From positions 1-24,344 of the forward strand of contig DASUBV010000316.1 in the NCBI GenBank assembly GCA_035763085.1: a DNA stretch of 24,344 nt, in the 5' to 3' direction. Below the pieces are notes generated by a model. That model made no database searches and was not told the origin of the DNA. It saw only the letters and a list, made by a program, of their open reading frames with translations. Made by a program: the position numbers and the translations under genes. This stretch comes from DASUBV01 sp035763085. Lineage in GTDB: Bacteria > Actinomycetota > Actinomycetes > Streptosporangiales > Streptosporangiaceae. This document shows, in pieces, positions 7,995 to 15,286 of this stretch. How positions within the stretch are numbered: the first letter of the stretch is position 1; every line of letters begins with the position of its first letter.

Positions 7995-8134
7995 CAGCAG
8001 CCGAAGCCCTTCGGCTGGATCGTGGCGGGGCCGGGCCGCGTGTCGGCCGCGCGGCCCGGTGATGCCAGCATCCGACCGCCGCGCGGGCACAGAAGTTCCC
8101 GGACGTAGTTCAGGCACGAAGATCCCCCCGGCAT
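7994..8134 (-). CDS. Small 46-residue ORF coupled to the glycosyltransferase
   Basis: I do not recognise this protein. The frame starts with ATG at 8134, has AGGAG eight bases upstream, and ends in TGA sharing its last base with the glycosyltransferase ATG (TGATG). These features are what a real, translationally coupled small gene would show. The product is basic and Gly/Pro-rich with three Cys, at positions 7, 16 and 46 (the last residue), and no membrane segment. It could be a small regulatory or accessory protein of the polysaccharide synthase, a leader peptide that sets the translation of the synthase, or a chance frame lying within a longer N-terminus of the synthase read in another frame (open to 8171). 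The start signal and the overlap favour the first two. Confidence 0.45.
   Translation of the reverse strand: MPGGSSCLNYVRELLCPRGGRMLASPGRAADTRPGPATIQPKGFGC
7999..8016 (-). repeat. Inverted repeat just upstream of the glycosyltransferase start
   Basis: AGCCGAAG, two bases, then CTTCGGCT: a perfect 8-bp dyad ending five bases before the glycosyltransferase ATG. In the mRNA it could fold into a 7-bp stem with a GGGC loop and would hide the only Shine-Dalgarno-like bases (GAAGGG). If so, ribosomes translating the small upstream ORF would have to open it, which would couple the two genes. Confidence 0.4.
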
Positions 8135-8509
8135 GACAGGGACTCCTGCAACAGGCAGCAGTCCAGGTCATGCCTCCTATCGCTCAGCGGAGCGGTCTAG
8201 CTGATCTCGGGATTGCGAAGCGATGCAGAGCAGCGGCGCGTTACAGCAAACGGCTGTGAGTTGCCGCACAGCACGGTCCGCTAGCGGTCGCGGCGGCGAG
8301 GACGCAGCTCAGCTGCGCGCTTGGGCGGGGCGATTCGTTCTGGCAGCCCGGCTACGCACGGGCGGGACGGGACACGCTGTCCCGGACCGGCTTGCTGAGC
8401 ACGATGGCGAGCTGCCCGACGCTGGAGATGTGGCCGGAACGGTCATACCTGGCAGGCGGCATACATGCGGTCGGCCCGGTCGTGCACGATCGTGCGGCGC
8501 AGCGAGCGA
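8135..8509. other. Non-coding or decayed stretch with a 12-bp palindrome
   Basis: No frame in this stretch gives a recognisable protein. It must hold the promoter of the minus-strand glycosyltransferase operon, but no convincing -35/-10 pair stands out. A perfect palindrome GCACGATCGTGC lies at 8484-8495, just beyond the stop of the ATPase gene, and could be a protein site or a weak transcript end. An AGGAGG at 8173-8178 sits one base from an ATG, too close to serve it. Confidence 0.5.
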
Positions 8510-9409
8510 CTAGGGCTGTATCCCCGGGGTGCCCTCGATCGCGCCGGGCAGGCGCAGGGACCGGGCCGCCGCGAACACCTCGGCAAACGTCTGGGTCTGC
8601 CGGGCCAGATGCCGGGCTCCTGCTGCGCCCAGGTGCGGGCTGAGTTCGCTCGCCAGCTCGGCCCGGGACGTGAAGCCCATCCGTGGGTCGGTGTCCGCCC
8701 GGTGCACTCGTCCCGCGGTCCGGCCGTGCCGGGCGCGGGACGTCAGGGCAGCCGCCAGATCACTGCCGATGCCGACCGCGGCCACTACCAGGACGCGGCC
8801 GTCGTGATGGTCGATCAGGTTCTCGATCATGGTGATGGCCAGGCCCGGATCCAGGACATCAGCGTCGTCAATAATGACCGCCACCGGCGCCGTTACCGAG
8901 ATCGCCGCGACAACCCGGGCAGCGCGGGCGGCCGCGCCGTTCTCGCTGGCCGGGCCTTCCTCCGGGACGCCGCCCGCAGCGGCGGCCAGTCCCGCCCACA
9001 GCAGCGAGATTGTGCCGGCCAGCCCGGAAGCGAGCAGGCTGCCCGCGCCCAGTCCTCCGGCCCCGCCGCGGCCCGCGAACCTGCCCAGCCGGGTGGCACC
9101 GCCGAGTCGGCTCCGGCACAGCAGCCCCGCCGCCTGGCGCCGCACTCCGGCTCCCAGCAGGCGGCTCCGGATCGCGGCACCCTGCGCCACGGGCTCGCCC
9201 GGCAGCGACCCGGCGCTCACGCTTGCCACCACGCTGGCCGGTGACCCGGCCTCGCTCAGCTGTGCCGCCAGCTGGCCCAGGACCGTGGACTTTCCCCAGC
9301 CTGACGGCCCGGTGAGCAAGACGACATGCGAGCCGACGCCGCCGTGGCGGATGCCCTCCCACCACTGCGCCAGCTCGGCGAGCGCTGCCTTCTGCCGCTG
9401 TCCCAGCAT
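8510..9409 (-). CDS. Orphan P-loop ATPase (AAA/STAND-like), short
   Basis: 299 residues. Walker A is GPSGWGKST (34-42) near the N-terminus and Walker B is VAVIIDDADVLD (about 176-187), with two Asp at the end of the strand. Between them is an unusual Gly/Ala-rich hydrophobic stretch (about 113-148, including GLAGTISLLWAGLAAAAGG) that could be a membrane-associated insert. The layout matches the N-terminal ATPase module of actinobacterial STAND/AAA signalling proteins, which usually continue into winged-helix and TPR repeats; here the protein stops soon after the ATPase core. It is either a truncated remnant or a stand-alone ATPase. No partner is nearby. The ATG lacks a Shine-Dalgarno but sits six bases behind TAGGCT, suggesting a leaderless transcript. 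Confidence 0.65.
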   Translation of the reverse strand: MLGQRQKAALAELAQWWEGIRHGGVGSHVVLLTGPSGWGKSTVLGQLAAQLSEAGSPASVVASVSAGSLPGEPVAQGAAIRSRLLGAGVRRQAAGLLCRSRLGGATRLGRFAGRGGAGGLGAGSLLASGLAGTISLLWAGLAAAAGGVPEEGPASENGAAARAARVVAAISVTAPVAVIIDDADVLDPGLAITMIENLIDHHDGRVLVVAAVGIGSDLAAALTSRARHGRTAGRVHRADTDPRMGFTSRAELASELSPHLGAAGARHLARQTQTFAEVFAAARSLRLPGAIEGTPGIQP

Positions 9410-9415
9410 GACCCC

Positions 9416-9421
9416 AGCCTA
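9416..9421 (-). promoter_or_regulatory. -10-like box of the orphan ATPase gene
   Basis: TAGGCT on the minus strand, followed by six bases and the ATG at 9409. The spacing predicts transcription starting at the start codon. No good -35 box is visible upstream. Confidence 0.45.
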
Positions 9422-9747
9422 AAAGGCGGTCGCGACGCTCCGGCACGCCTGGGCTGGATCCGGGGCGCTAGGCCCGCGTCAGGACGAGCCGCTGTAGAGC
9501 TCGGTGAGCAGCGCGACCGCCGCGTGCGTGAACGGGTGCGGGTCGTGTCACCAGCAGGTCATCTGCACTGCGCCAGGCCCTCGGCCTGGCCGAGTGGCTG
9601 GCGATCGGCGCCATCGTGGCTGCCAACGTGGCCAATATCAGCGCGACACGGCCGCCAGGCGAGCCACGCATGAAGCATGAGCGGGCGGCCAGCCGCCTGG
9701 CGGGCGAGAGCCGTGCTTCGTCAGCCGTCTCCGTCAGGCGATAGTGG
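9422..9747. other. Gene-free stretch with an inverted repeat
   Basis: No supported gene. One + strand frame reads plausibly (RQALGLAEWLAIGAIVAANV and on to a stop at about 9741) but it has no start codon before a stop near 9535, so it may be the tail of a decayed gene. An 8-bp inverted repeat GCCAGGCC / GGCCTGGC with a three-base loop lies at 9572-9590, inside that fragment. Confidence 0.4.
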
Positions 9748-9792
9748 CAGGATGATGGTATGACGCCCTGGTTTGGCGGAAGGTTTCGGTGA
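9748..9792 (+). promoter_or_regulatory. Promoter box and 10-codon leader-like frame before the antitoxin-like gene
   Basis: CAGGAT (9748-9753) is followed by exactly six bases and an ATG at 9760, the same geometry as other predicted leaderless starts in this window. That ATG opens a 10-codon frame (MTPWFGGRFR) whose TGA (9790-9792) overlaps the GTG of the next gene. It could be a coupling leader peptide, or the true N-terminus of the next gene separated from it by a one-base frameshift. Confidence 0.35.
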
Positions 9793-10040
9793 CCCCCGAC
9801 GCGGACCGTGTCGAGGCGCTGGAGGCCGAGAGAGCCACGACGCTGTCGGCCGGGCTTAATACGGCCCTGCGTGCCGAGGTCGCCAGGCGAAGGCGTCATC
9901 AGGCCCTGGCTGACCTCCTTGATCACCTGGCTGACGAGCGCGGCAGGCTGGATACCAAAGAAGACAAGGCGGAGATCGCGCGGTTCATGGGCCTGCTCGG
10001 CGGCGTGGCCGAAGAGCCTGGCGGGCTCAGGGCTGACTGA
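9789..10040 (+). CDS. Ribbon-helix-helix antitoxin-like small protein
   Basis: 83 residues from a GTG with GGAAGG five bases upstream. The body (RVEALEAERATTLSAGLNTALRAEV, then a charged helix ending KAEIARFMGLLG) has the shape of RHH/CopG-VapB type antitoxins: two helices for dimerisation and DNA binding, then an acidic or charged toxin-binding tail. Reading upstream in the same frame gives WRKVSVTPDAD, which looks like the DNA-binding beta-strand of such proteins, but no ATG, GTG or TTG precedes it before the stop at 9753. So either the gene has lost its proper start or it begins with CTG at 9768. No PIN or MazF-type toxin follows; the next small gene starts one base after this stop. Confidence 0.5.
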   Translation: MTPDADRVEALEAERATTLSAGLNTALRAEVARRRRHQALADLLDHLADERGRLDTKEDKAEIARFMGLLGGVAEEPGGLRAD

Positions 10041-10041
10041 T

Positions 10042-10245
10042 GTGACTGGTGCTCACGCCGAAGCGGTGAACGCTTTGCTTGACCGGCGGCCTCCAGTGGA
10101 ACGTAACGTCCGGCGGGCAACGGAGGAGGAGCGGAGGCTGCGCCGCGACGTCACGATCGCTACGGGAACGCTTGCCGAGATGTGCAGGGGGGCGGGCGTA
10201 TCGCGCCAGAATGGCCTGTATCTGAGAAGTGCTGTTCGGTCTTGA
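10042..10245 (+). CDS. Small HTH-like protein coupled to the antitoxin-like gene
   Basis: 67 residues from a GTG one base after the preceding TGA (TGATGTG), so translation is likely coupled. I do not recognise a named family. The sequence is highly charged in the first half (NVRRATEEERRLRRDV) and ends with LAEMCRGAGVSRQNGLYLRS, which reads like the turn and recognition helix of a helix-turn-helix. The product might be a DNA-binding partner of the upstream RHH-like protein, the surviving piece of a longer gene, or a small toxin. Its stop codon lies inside the TTGACA box of the next gene's promoter, so the two transcripts abut. Confidence 0.45.
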   Translation: MTGAHAEAVNALLDRRPPVERNVRRATEEERRLRRDVTIATGTLAEMCRGAGVSRQNGLYLRSAVRS

Positions 10246-10269
10246 CAGATTCCGTCCATTTGATCTGAT
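10242..10269 (+). promoter_or_regulatory. Near-consensus housekeeping promoter for the GH35 gene
   Basis: A perfect TTGACA (10242-10247), 16 bp, then TCTGAT (10264-10269). This is the best sigma-70-type match seen in the window, in a locally AT-richer stretch, and leaves a leader of about 60 bases before the GH35 start. The -35 box overlaps the end of the preceding small gene. Confidence 0.6.
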
Positions 10270-10272
10270 GGA
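10255..10272. promoter_or_regulatory. Imperfect palindrome over the GH35 -10 box
   Basis: TCCATTTGATCTGATGGA is symmetric at 14 of 18 positions (TCCAT..GATC..ATGGA). It covers the -10 box and the likely transcription start, a typical place for a repressor operator. It does not resemble the 25-bp repeat upstream of the ROK gene, so a different regulator would be needed. Confidence 0.4.
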
Positions 10273-10332
10273 ACGAGGGAGAAAGTGCCGTAAACCGGTC
10301 GACGACTCCGTTAAAAGGCTGTCTGGCTCTGG

Positions 10333-13300
10333 GTGGAACGCATGCGCATGTCTGGTTACTGGCGAGCAGGAACGACGACCAGAACGGCGGGAGCCAGAAC
10401 GGCGCGGGCCCGAACCGCCCTCACGGCGGTGCTCGCCGTGACGGCGGCGCTGTCGATCCCCCAGTTAGCGCTCGGTACGACGGCGGCCAGCGCAGAGGTC
10501 AGCACGGTAACCAGCGCAGCGGGCGCCGCCGTCACGCACACCGCCGCCCCGTCGGGCAGTGACTCCTCCTGCCCCGCGGCCGCGCCCTCCGCCGCCGGGT
10601 CGGGCACCGTAGCCGCGCCCGCCGACGTGCAGGTGATCGGCGGCGACTCCTCCGCGACAGTCGTCTGGTGCCCGCCTGCGACCGGGGCGGCCTCGGTCGT
10701 CAGCTACACCGTGACCTCCTCGGGCGGGCAGAGCGTCACCGCCAAGGTGCCCAACGACTGGGCGATCGTCGACGGCCTGAGTGACGGCACCGCTTACACG
10801 TTTACTGTGAGCGCTAACACCTCGGGCGGGACGTCCGGCCCGACCGCCACGACCAGCTCCGTCACGCCGGCGAAGATCGTCCCGCCCGCGAACGTCGACC
10901 TCGGCCAGCCGCAGCAGGTCAGCTACGACCAGCACTCGGTGATCATCGGCGGCAAGCCGGTCTTCATCACCGCCGGCGAGTTTGATCCCTGGCGCACCCC
11001 CTCGCCCTCGCTGTGGCTCGATGACCTGCAGAAGATGAAGGCCGACGGCTACAACGCCGTCACCGTGTACTTCGACTGGGATTACTCCTCGCCCTCGCCC
11101 GGCGTCTACGACTTCGGCGGCGTGCGGGACATGAACGAGTTCCTGAACATGGCCCAGCAGGCCGGCCTGTACGTGATCGCCCGCCCCGGCCCCTATATCA
11201 ACGCCGAGACCGACGGCGGCGGCATCCCCGCGTGGGTCCTGAACGTGCCCGGCGGCTACCGGTCCGACGCCCAGCCCTACCTGTCCGCGGCCCTGCAGTG
11301 GTTCTCGCAGATCGACGCGATCATCGCCGCGCACCAGATCGCCCGGGGCGGCGACGTGATCCTCTACCAGATCGAGAACGAGTACACCGGCAAGTCCGCC
11401 GCCGACGTCCAGTACATGGCCGACCTCGAGCAGCAGGCCCGCGCGGACGGGATCACCGTGCCGTTCACCTTCAACCAGTGCTGCGGCTCTGACACCTTCA
11501 CCTCCGGCACCGGCGCGGTGAACATCAGCGGCACCGACAACTACCCGCTCGGCTTCAACTGCGCCAACCCCGGCGGCTTCGGCCAGCCCAATGGCGGTTA
11601 CCCCAGCTACCCCGGCATGCCGGTCTACCTGCCCGAGTACCAGGGCGGCTCGTTCGACGGGTGGGGCGGCTCCGGCTACGACAACTGCTACAGCCTGACC
11701 GGGCCGAACTTCGAGAATGTCTATTACAAGAACAACATCGCCCGGGGCGTCACCATGCAGAGCAACTACATGGGCGTGGGCGGAACCAACTGGGGGTGGC
11801 TGCCCGATCCGGGCGTCTACTCCTCCTACGACTACGGCGCCGCCATCCGGGAGACCGGCGAGATCGGCACCCCGGCCAATCCCAACTCGATCGCCGGGTC
11901 CAAGTTCGGCGAGAACAAGCTGATCAACGACTTCGAGACCTCCGTCGCGCCGCTCACGAACACCGCCCCGGCCGCCGCGCCCGCAGCTGATAACAGCAAG
12001 GTGACCACCCTGGCCCGGGCCAACCCGGACAACGGCACCCAGTTCATCTACGTGCGCCAGGGCGACGCCACCTCCACCGCCATCGCCACCACCCACCTCG
12101 CGCTGAACGCCGTCCAGGCGGCCGGCTACAGCTATGACGACGCCGCCGGCGCGCTGACCTATGCCGGCAGCTGGACCCACGCCGGCCCGAGCGTCAGCTA
12201 CACCGCCGGTGACTACGACAGCACCGAGTCGTGGAGCACCCAGGCCGGGGCCACCATGTCGGTCACCTTCACCGGCACCGCCGTGCAGTGGATCGGGCCG
12301 AAGAACAACAACGGCGGCATCGCCGACGTCAGCATCGACGGCACTGACGAGGGCACCGTCGACACCTACACCGCCGCCGGCAAGCAGTTCCAGCAGGTTC
12401 TGTTCAGCAAGTCCGGGCTCAGCTCGGGCAGCCACACCCTGACCATCACCGTCACCGGCAACCAGAACCCGGCCTCCTCGGCGGACACCATCGTGGTCGA
12501 CGCCATCAACGTGCCGACCGCCGCGCAGCTCGCCGACTACTACCCCGTCGTACCGCAGCAGGGCACCATCACCCTTAACGGCCGCGACTCCCGGCTGCTC
12601 GTCGCCAACTACGCCTTCGGCGGCCAGCACCTGATCTACTCCACCTCCGAGCTGATGACCCAGGGTTCCATCGGCGGCACGGCCACCGCGGTGCTCTACG
12701 ACCCGGCCGGCACCGACGGCGAGACCGTGCTGCGCTACCCCAGCCAGCCCGCCGTCACCGTGACCTCCGGCTCCGTCCAGTCCAGTTGGGACCCCAGCCG
12801 CGGCGACCTGCGGCTGGATTACACCCACCAGGGCCTGGCGCAGGTGGACATCAGCGGCGGCGGCCGCCCGCCGCTGCGCCTGCTGATCGCCGCCACCAGC
12901 ACCGCCCAGGAACTGTGGCCCGAGTCCACGCAGGCCGGCGAGGCCCTGGTCGAGGGCGGCTACCTGGTGCGCACCGCCGTGACCCACGGCTCCGTGCTCG
13001 CCCTGACCGGCGACACCTCGCAGTCCGGCCCGGTCACCGTCTGGGCCCCGCCGGGGATCAGCGCGGTGACCTGGAACGGGCAGCAGCTCACCACGAGAGA
13101 TAGCCAGAACGGAACGATCACCGGAACGGTGCCCGGCCCGGCCGCCGTGCACCTGCCGACTCTGTCCGGATGGCGGTTCAGCGCCGAGGCGCCCGAGACC
13201 CAGCCCGGCTTCAGCGACAGCGACTGGACCCTCGCCGACCACCCCGTCTCCAACGCCAGCTCGCCGTCCACGCCAGTGCTGTACGCCTCCGACTACGGCT

Positions 13301-15066
13301 ACCAGCACGGCTTTACCTGGTACCGCGGGCACTTCACCGGCACCGGGAGCGAGACCGGCATCAAGCTCACCGCCGACGGGATCGCCCCGACCGGCGCCTT
13401 CTCCGTGTGGCTCAACGGCGCGTTCCTCGGCTCCGGCACCGCCGCCGGTCCGGCCACGCAGACCTTCACCTTCCCCGCCGGCGCGGTGCAGTCCGGCTCG
13501 GACAACGTGATCGCCGTGCTGGTCGAGAACACTGGCAACCCCGAGGGCCCGAGCGGCCAGAAGACCGGCCTGTACAGCGCGTCGCTGGTCGGGTCGCCGG
13601 CGCCGGTCACCTGGCGGCTGATGGGCAGCGCGGGCGGTACGCTGCAGGACCCGGTGCGCGGCGTGATGAATGCGGCCGGCCTGTACGGCAGCAACCACGG
13701 CTGGGCGCTGCCCGGCTACCCCGACACCAGCTGGCAGCCGGTCACGCTGCCCGACAGCTGGTCCTCGCGCGGCGTGCCGCCGGGCATCGGCTGGTACCGG
13801 ACCACGTTCTCGCTGGACCTGCCCCAGCAGGGCTACGTGCCCATCGACGTTCAGGTCGGCGGGCCCGGCCCGGGGGCCGGCAGCGCCGACTACCGCGCCT
13901 TCATCTACGTCAACGGCTGGCTGATCGGCCGCTACGTGAACAACCTCGGTCCGCAGCACCAGTTCTACGTGCCCGCCGGAATCCTGCGTGACCAGGGCAG
14001 CAACACCCTCGCCATCGCGGCCTGGGGAATGGCCGCCTCCGGCGGCGGCCTGGACAAGGTGAGCCTGGTCGCGGCCGGCAATCAGGCCGGCGGCCTGCCG
14101 GTGCGCCCGGTGGCCAGCCCCGGCTACTCGGCGTCGGTCTACGGCACGCCGTCCAGCCCGCAGCCGACCCTGGCAGCGGTCCCGTCCGCGGCGCTGGCCG
14201 CGGGCACCTTCACCGTCACCGCGACCCTGCGCAATCCTGGCAGCCAGCCGCTGAGCAATGCGTCCGTGACGCTCAGCGTCCCGCCCGGCTGGGCCCAGTC
14301 GCCGTCTGGCGCCGCGTCGCTGGGCACGATCGCGCCAGGCGCGTCCGGCCGGGCCACCTTCCAGGTCACCGCGCCGTCCTCCGGGCTGAGTCCGGGCCTG
14401 GTCGCGCTGCTGGCCACGGCGACCTACAGCGACGCGGGCGGCAGTCACACGCTGATCAACGCCGCCGACGTGAACGTCCCGGCGCCCAGCCTGAAAGCCA
14501 CCTATAACAACGCCGGGATCACCGACGACTCCAACCCGGCCCCGTCGCCGGACTTCGAGGGCTTCGACGGAGAGGGCACCACCTTCTCGGCGCAGGGCCT
14601 GGCCGCGGCGGGCCTGTCGCCCGGCGGTACGGTGACCGCCGGCGGGCTGAGCTTCACCTGGCCCGATGTGCCCGTCGCCCAGCCCGACAACACGATGGCG
14701 CAGGGCCAGACGATCGCCGTGTCTGGCTCCGGCTCCACGCTCGGGTTCCTGGCCGCGGCCAACAACTCGGCCGAGTCCGGCACCGGCACCATCTACTACA
14801 CCGACGGCAGCACGCAGTCCTTCACCCTCAGCGTCGGCAACTTCTGGTACGCCTCCGGGCAGAACGGGAACCCGTCCAGGACTCAGGTCGCCGCAGTGAA
14901 CTACGCCAACTACCCGACCGGCTCGTCGGGCCATCAGGTGTACATCTTCGAGCAGTCGGTCAGCCTGGAGCAGGGCAAGACCATCGAGGCGGTCACGCTC
15001 CCGTCGCTGGGCGACGTGGCCGGCTACAACCCGGCGCTGCACATCTTCGCGATGACCGTGGGGTGA
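10333..15066 (+). CDS. Secreted multidomain GH35 beta-galactosidase-like enzyme
   Basis: 1577 residues if the GTG at 10333 is used; ATGs at 10342 and 10348 are equally possible and none has a clear ribosome binding site. An Arg-rich N-terminus, a hydrophobic core (about 29-48) and an Ala-Ser-Ala cleavage site near 52-54 form a signal peptide. An FnIII-like domain (about 95-180) precedes the GH35 catalytic domain (from about 193). This has YQIENEY with acid/base Glu350 and VYLPEYQGG with putative nucleophile Glu435, followed by the family-typical MGVGGTNWGW. A beta-sandwich (about 610-730, ending DTIVVDAINV), jelly-roll galactose-binding-like domains (about 955-1260), a NEW3-type Ig-like domain (about 1275-1380) and a shared C-terminal module (1383-1577) follow. 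It should cleave terminal beta-galactosides from glycans outside the cell. It is far longer than a minimal GH35 enzyme. Confidence 0.9.
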   Translation: MERMRMSGYWRAGTTTRTAGARTARARTALTAVLAVTAALSIPQLALGTTAASAEVSTVTSAAGAAVTHTAAPSGSDSSCPAAAPSAAGSGTVAAPADVQVIGGDSSATVVWCPPATGAASVVSYTVTSSGGQSVTAKVPNDWAIVDGLSDGTAYTFTVSANTSGGTSGPTATTSSVTPAKIVPPANVDLGQPQQVSYDQHSVIIGGKPVFITAGEFDPWRTPSPSLWLDDLQKMKADGYNAVTVYFDWDYSSPSPGVYDFGGVRDMNEFLNMAQQAGLYVIARPGPYINAETDGGGIPAWVLNVPGGYRSDAQPYLSAALQWFSQIDAIIAAHQIARGGDVILYQIENEYTGKSAADVQYMADLEQQARADGITVPFTFNQCCGSDTFTSGTGAVNISGTDNYPLGFNCANPGGFGQPNGGYPSYPGMPVYLPEYQGGSFDGWGGSGYDNCYSLTGPNFENVYYKNNIARGVTMQSNYMGVGGTNWGWLPDPGVYSSYDYGAAIRETGEIGTPANPNSIAGSKFGENKLINDFETSVAPLTNTAPAAAPAADNSKVTTLARANPDNGTQFIYVRQGDATSTAIATTHLALNAVQAAGYSYDDAAGALTYAGSWTHAGPSVSYTAGDYDSTESWSTQAGATMSVTFTGTAVQWIGPKNNNGGIADVSIDGTDEGTVDTYTAAGKQFQQVLFSKSGLSSGSHTLTITVTGNQNPASSADTIVVDAINVPTAAQLADYYPVVPQQGTITLNGRDSRLLVANYAFGGQHLIYSTSELMTQGSIGGTATAVLYDPAGTDGETVLRYPSQPAVTVTSGSVQSSWDPSRGDLRLDYTHQGLAQVDISGGGRPPLRLLIAATSTAQELWPESTQAGEALVEGGYLVRTAVTHGSVLALTGDTSQSGPVTVWAPPGISAVTWNGQQLTTRDSQNGTITGTVPGPAAVHLPTLSGWRFSAEAPETQPGFSDSDWTLADHPVSNASSPSTPVLYASDYGYQHGFTWYRGHFTGTGSETGIKLTADGIAPTGAFSVWLNGAFLGSGTAAGPATQTFTFPAGAVQSGSDNVIAVLVENTGNPEGPSGQKTGLYSASLVGSPAPVTWRLMGSAGGTLQDPVRGVMNAAGLYGSNHGWALPGYPDTSWQPVTLPDSWSSRGVPPGIGWYRTTFSLDLPQQGYVPIDVQVGGPGPGAGSADYRAFIYVNGWLIGRYVNNLGPQHQFYVPAGILRDQGSNTLAIAAWGMAASGGGLDKVSLVAAGNQAGGLPVRPVASPGYSASVYGTPSSPQPTLAAVPSAALAAGTFTVTATLRNPGSQPLSNASVTLSVPPGWAQSPSGAASLGTIAPGASGRATFQVTAPSSGLSPGLVALLATATYSDAGGSHTLINAADVNVPAPSLKATYNNAGITDDSNPAPSPDFEGFDGEGTTFSAQGLAAAGLSPGGTVTAGGLSFTWPDVPVAQPDNTMAQGQTIAVSGSGSTLGFLAAANNSAESGTGTIYYTDGSTQSFTLSVGNFWYASGQNGNPSRTQVAAVNYANYPTGSSGHQVYIFEQSVSLEQGKTIEAVTLPSLGDVAGYNPALHIFAMTVG
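14479..15063 (+). other. C-terminal module shared with the GH3 enzyme
   Basis: Residues 1383-1577 of the GH35 protein match the last 189 residues of the GH3 protein encoded at 16297-16863. Shared landmarks in order: YNNAGITDD / FNNAGISDD, FSAQ / YSAQ with LAA, GLSFTWPD / GLTFTWPD, GSGSTLG / GSGQTLG, GTGTIYYTDGSTQSF / GTGTIVYTDGTTQQF, and the identical end HIFAMT(V/I)G. The pattern suggests a beta-sandwich, perhaps for carbohydrate or wall binding; its function is not known to me. Confidence 0.8.
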
Positions 15067-15093
15067 GGTAACCAGCGGCGGTCCGGCCGGCTC

Positions 15094-15208
15094 GTGCTGG
15101 CTGGCCCCGTGCTGGCTGGCCCCGTGCCGGCTGGCAGGGGTGCTGGCTGGCCACGTGCTGGCCGGCCCGTCCCGGCGGGTCCCGTGCTGGCGGGCAGGTG
15201 CCGGCGCG
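15094..15208. repeat. Degenerate tandem repeat, about 15-bp unit, eight copies
   Basis: Units resembling GTGCTGGCTGGCCCC begin at 15094, 15109, 15124, 15140, 15155, 15169, 15184 and 15198, so the period is 14-16 bp. The first three are nearly identical and later copies diverge. The array ends in a perfect 14-bp palindrome GCCGGCGCGCCGGC (15200-15213). It fills the gap between the GH35 and phosphotransferase genes, where no other clean terminator is visible. Confidence 0.75.
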
Positions 15209-15274
15209 CCGGCGGGCTGCAGCGGCGCCGGGCCGCCGGGCATTTAACCGGTGGCCCGTCCCGGCCTGGCGTGG

Positions 15275-15280
15275 CACGAT
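15275..15280 (+). promoter_or_regulatory. -10-like box of the phosphotransferase gene
   Basis: CACGAT followed by exactly six bases and the GTG at 15287. The match to TAnnnT is partial (A at position 2 and T at position 6), but the spacing equals that of the other predicted leaderless starts here. Confidence 0.35.
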
Positions 15281-15286
15281 CCGCTG

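Noticed and set aside
7995..8171. Longer N-terminus of the glycosyltransferase, starting at the ATG at 8171
   Set aside because: Its AGGAGG is one base from the ATG, the added residues look unlike the family, and the TGATG junction at 7994 with a well-placed upstream small ORF fits better. It is not fully excluded.
8465..9244. Plus-strand frame opposite the orphan ATPase
   Set aside because: The minus frame contains Walker A and B motifs at proper spacing; the plus frame is low-complexity shadow.
9468..9926. Minus-strand frame across the gene-free stretch and the antitoxin-like gene
   Set aside because: No motif, poor codon pattern and no start signal; it overlaps the better-supported plus-strand small gene.
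10465..15243. Very long open frame on the minus strand opposite the GH35 gene
   Set aside because: It mirrors the GH35 gene, has shadow composition (Gly/Arg/Val/His-rich, no domains), and the + strand frame has clear GH35 motifs. Long antisense frames are expected at this GC content.
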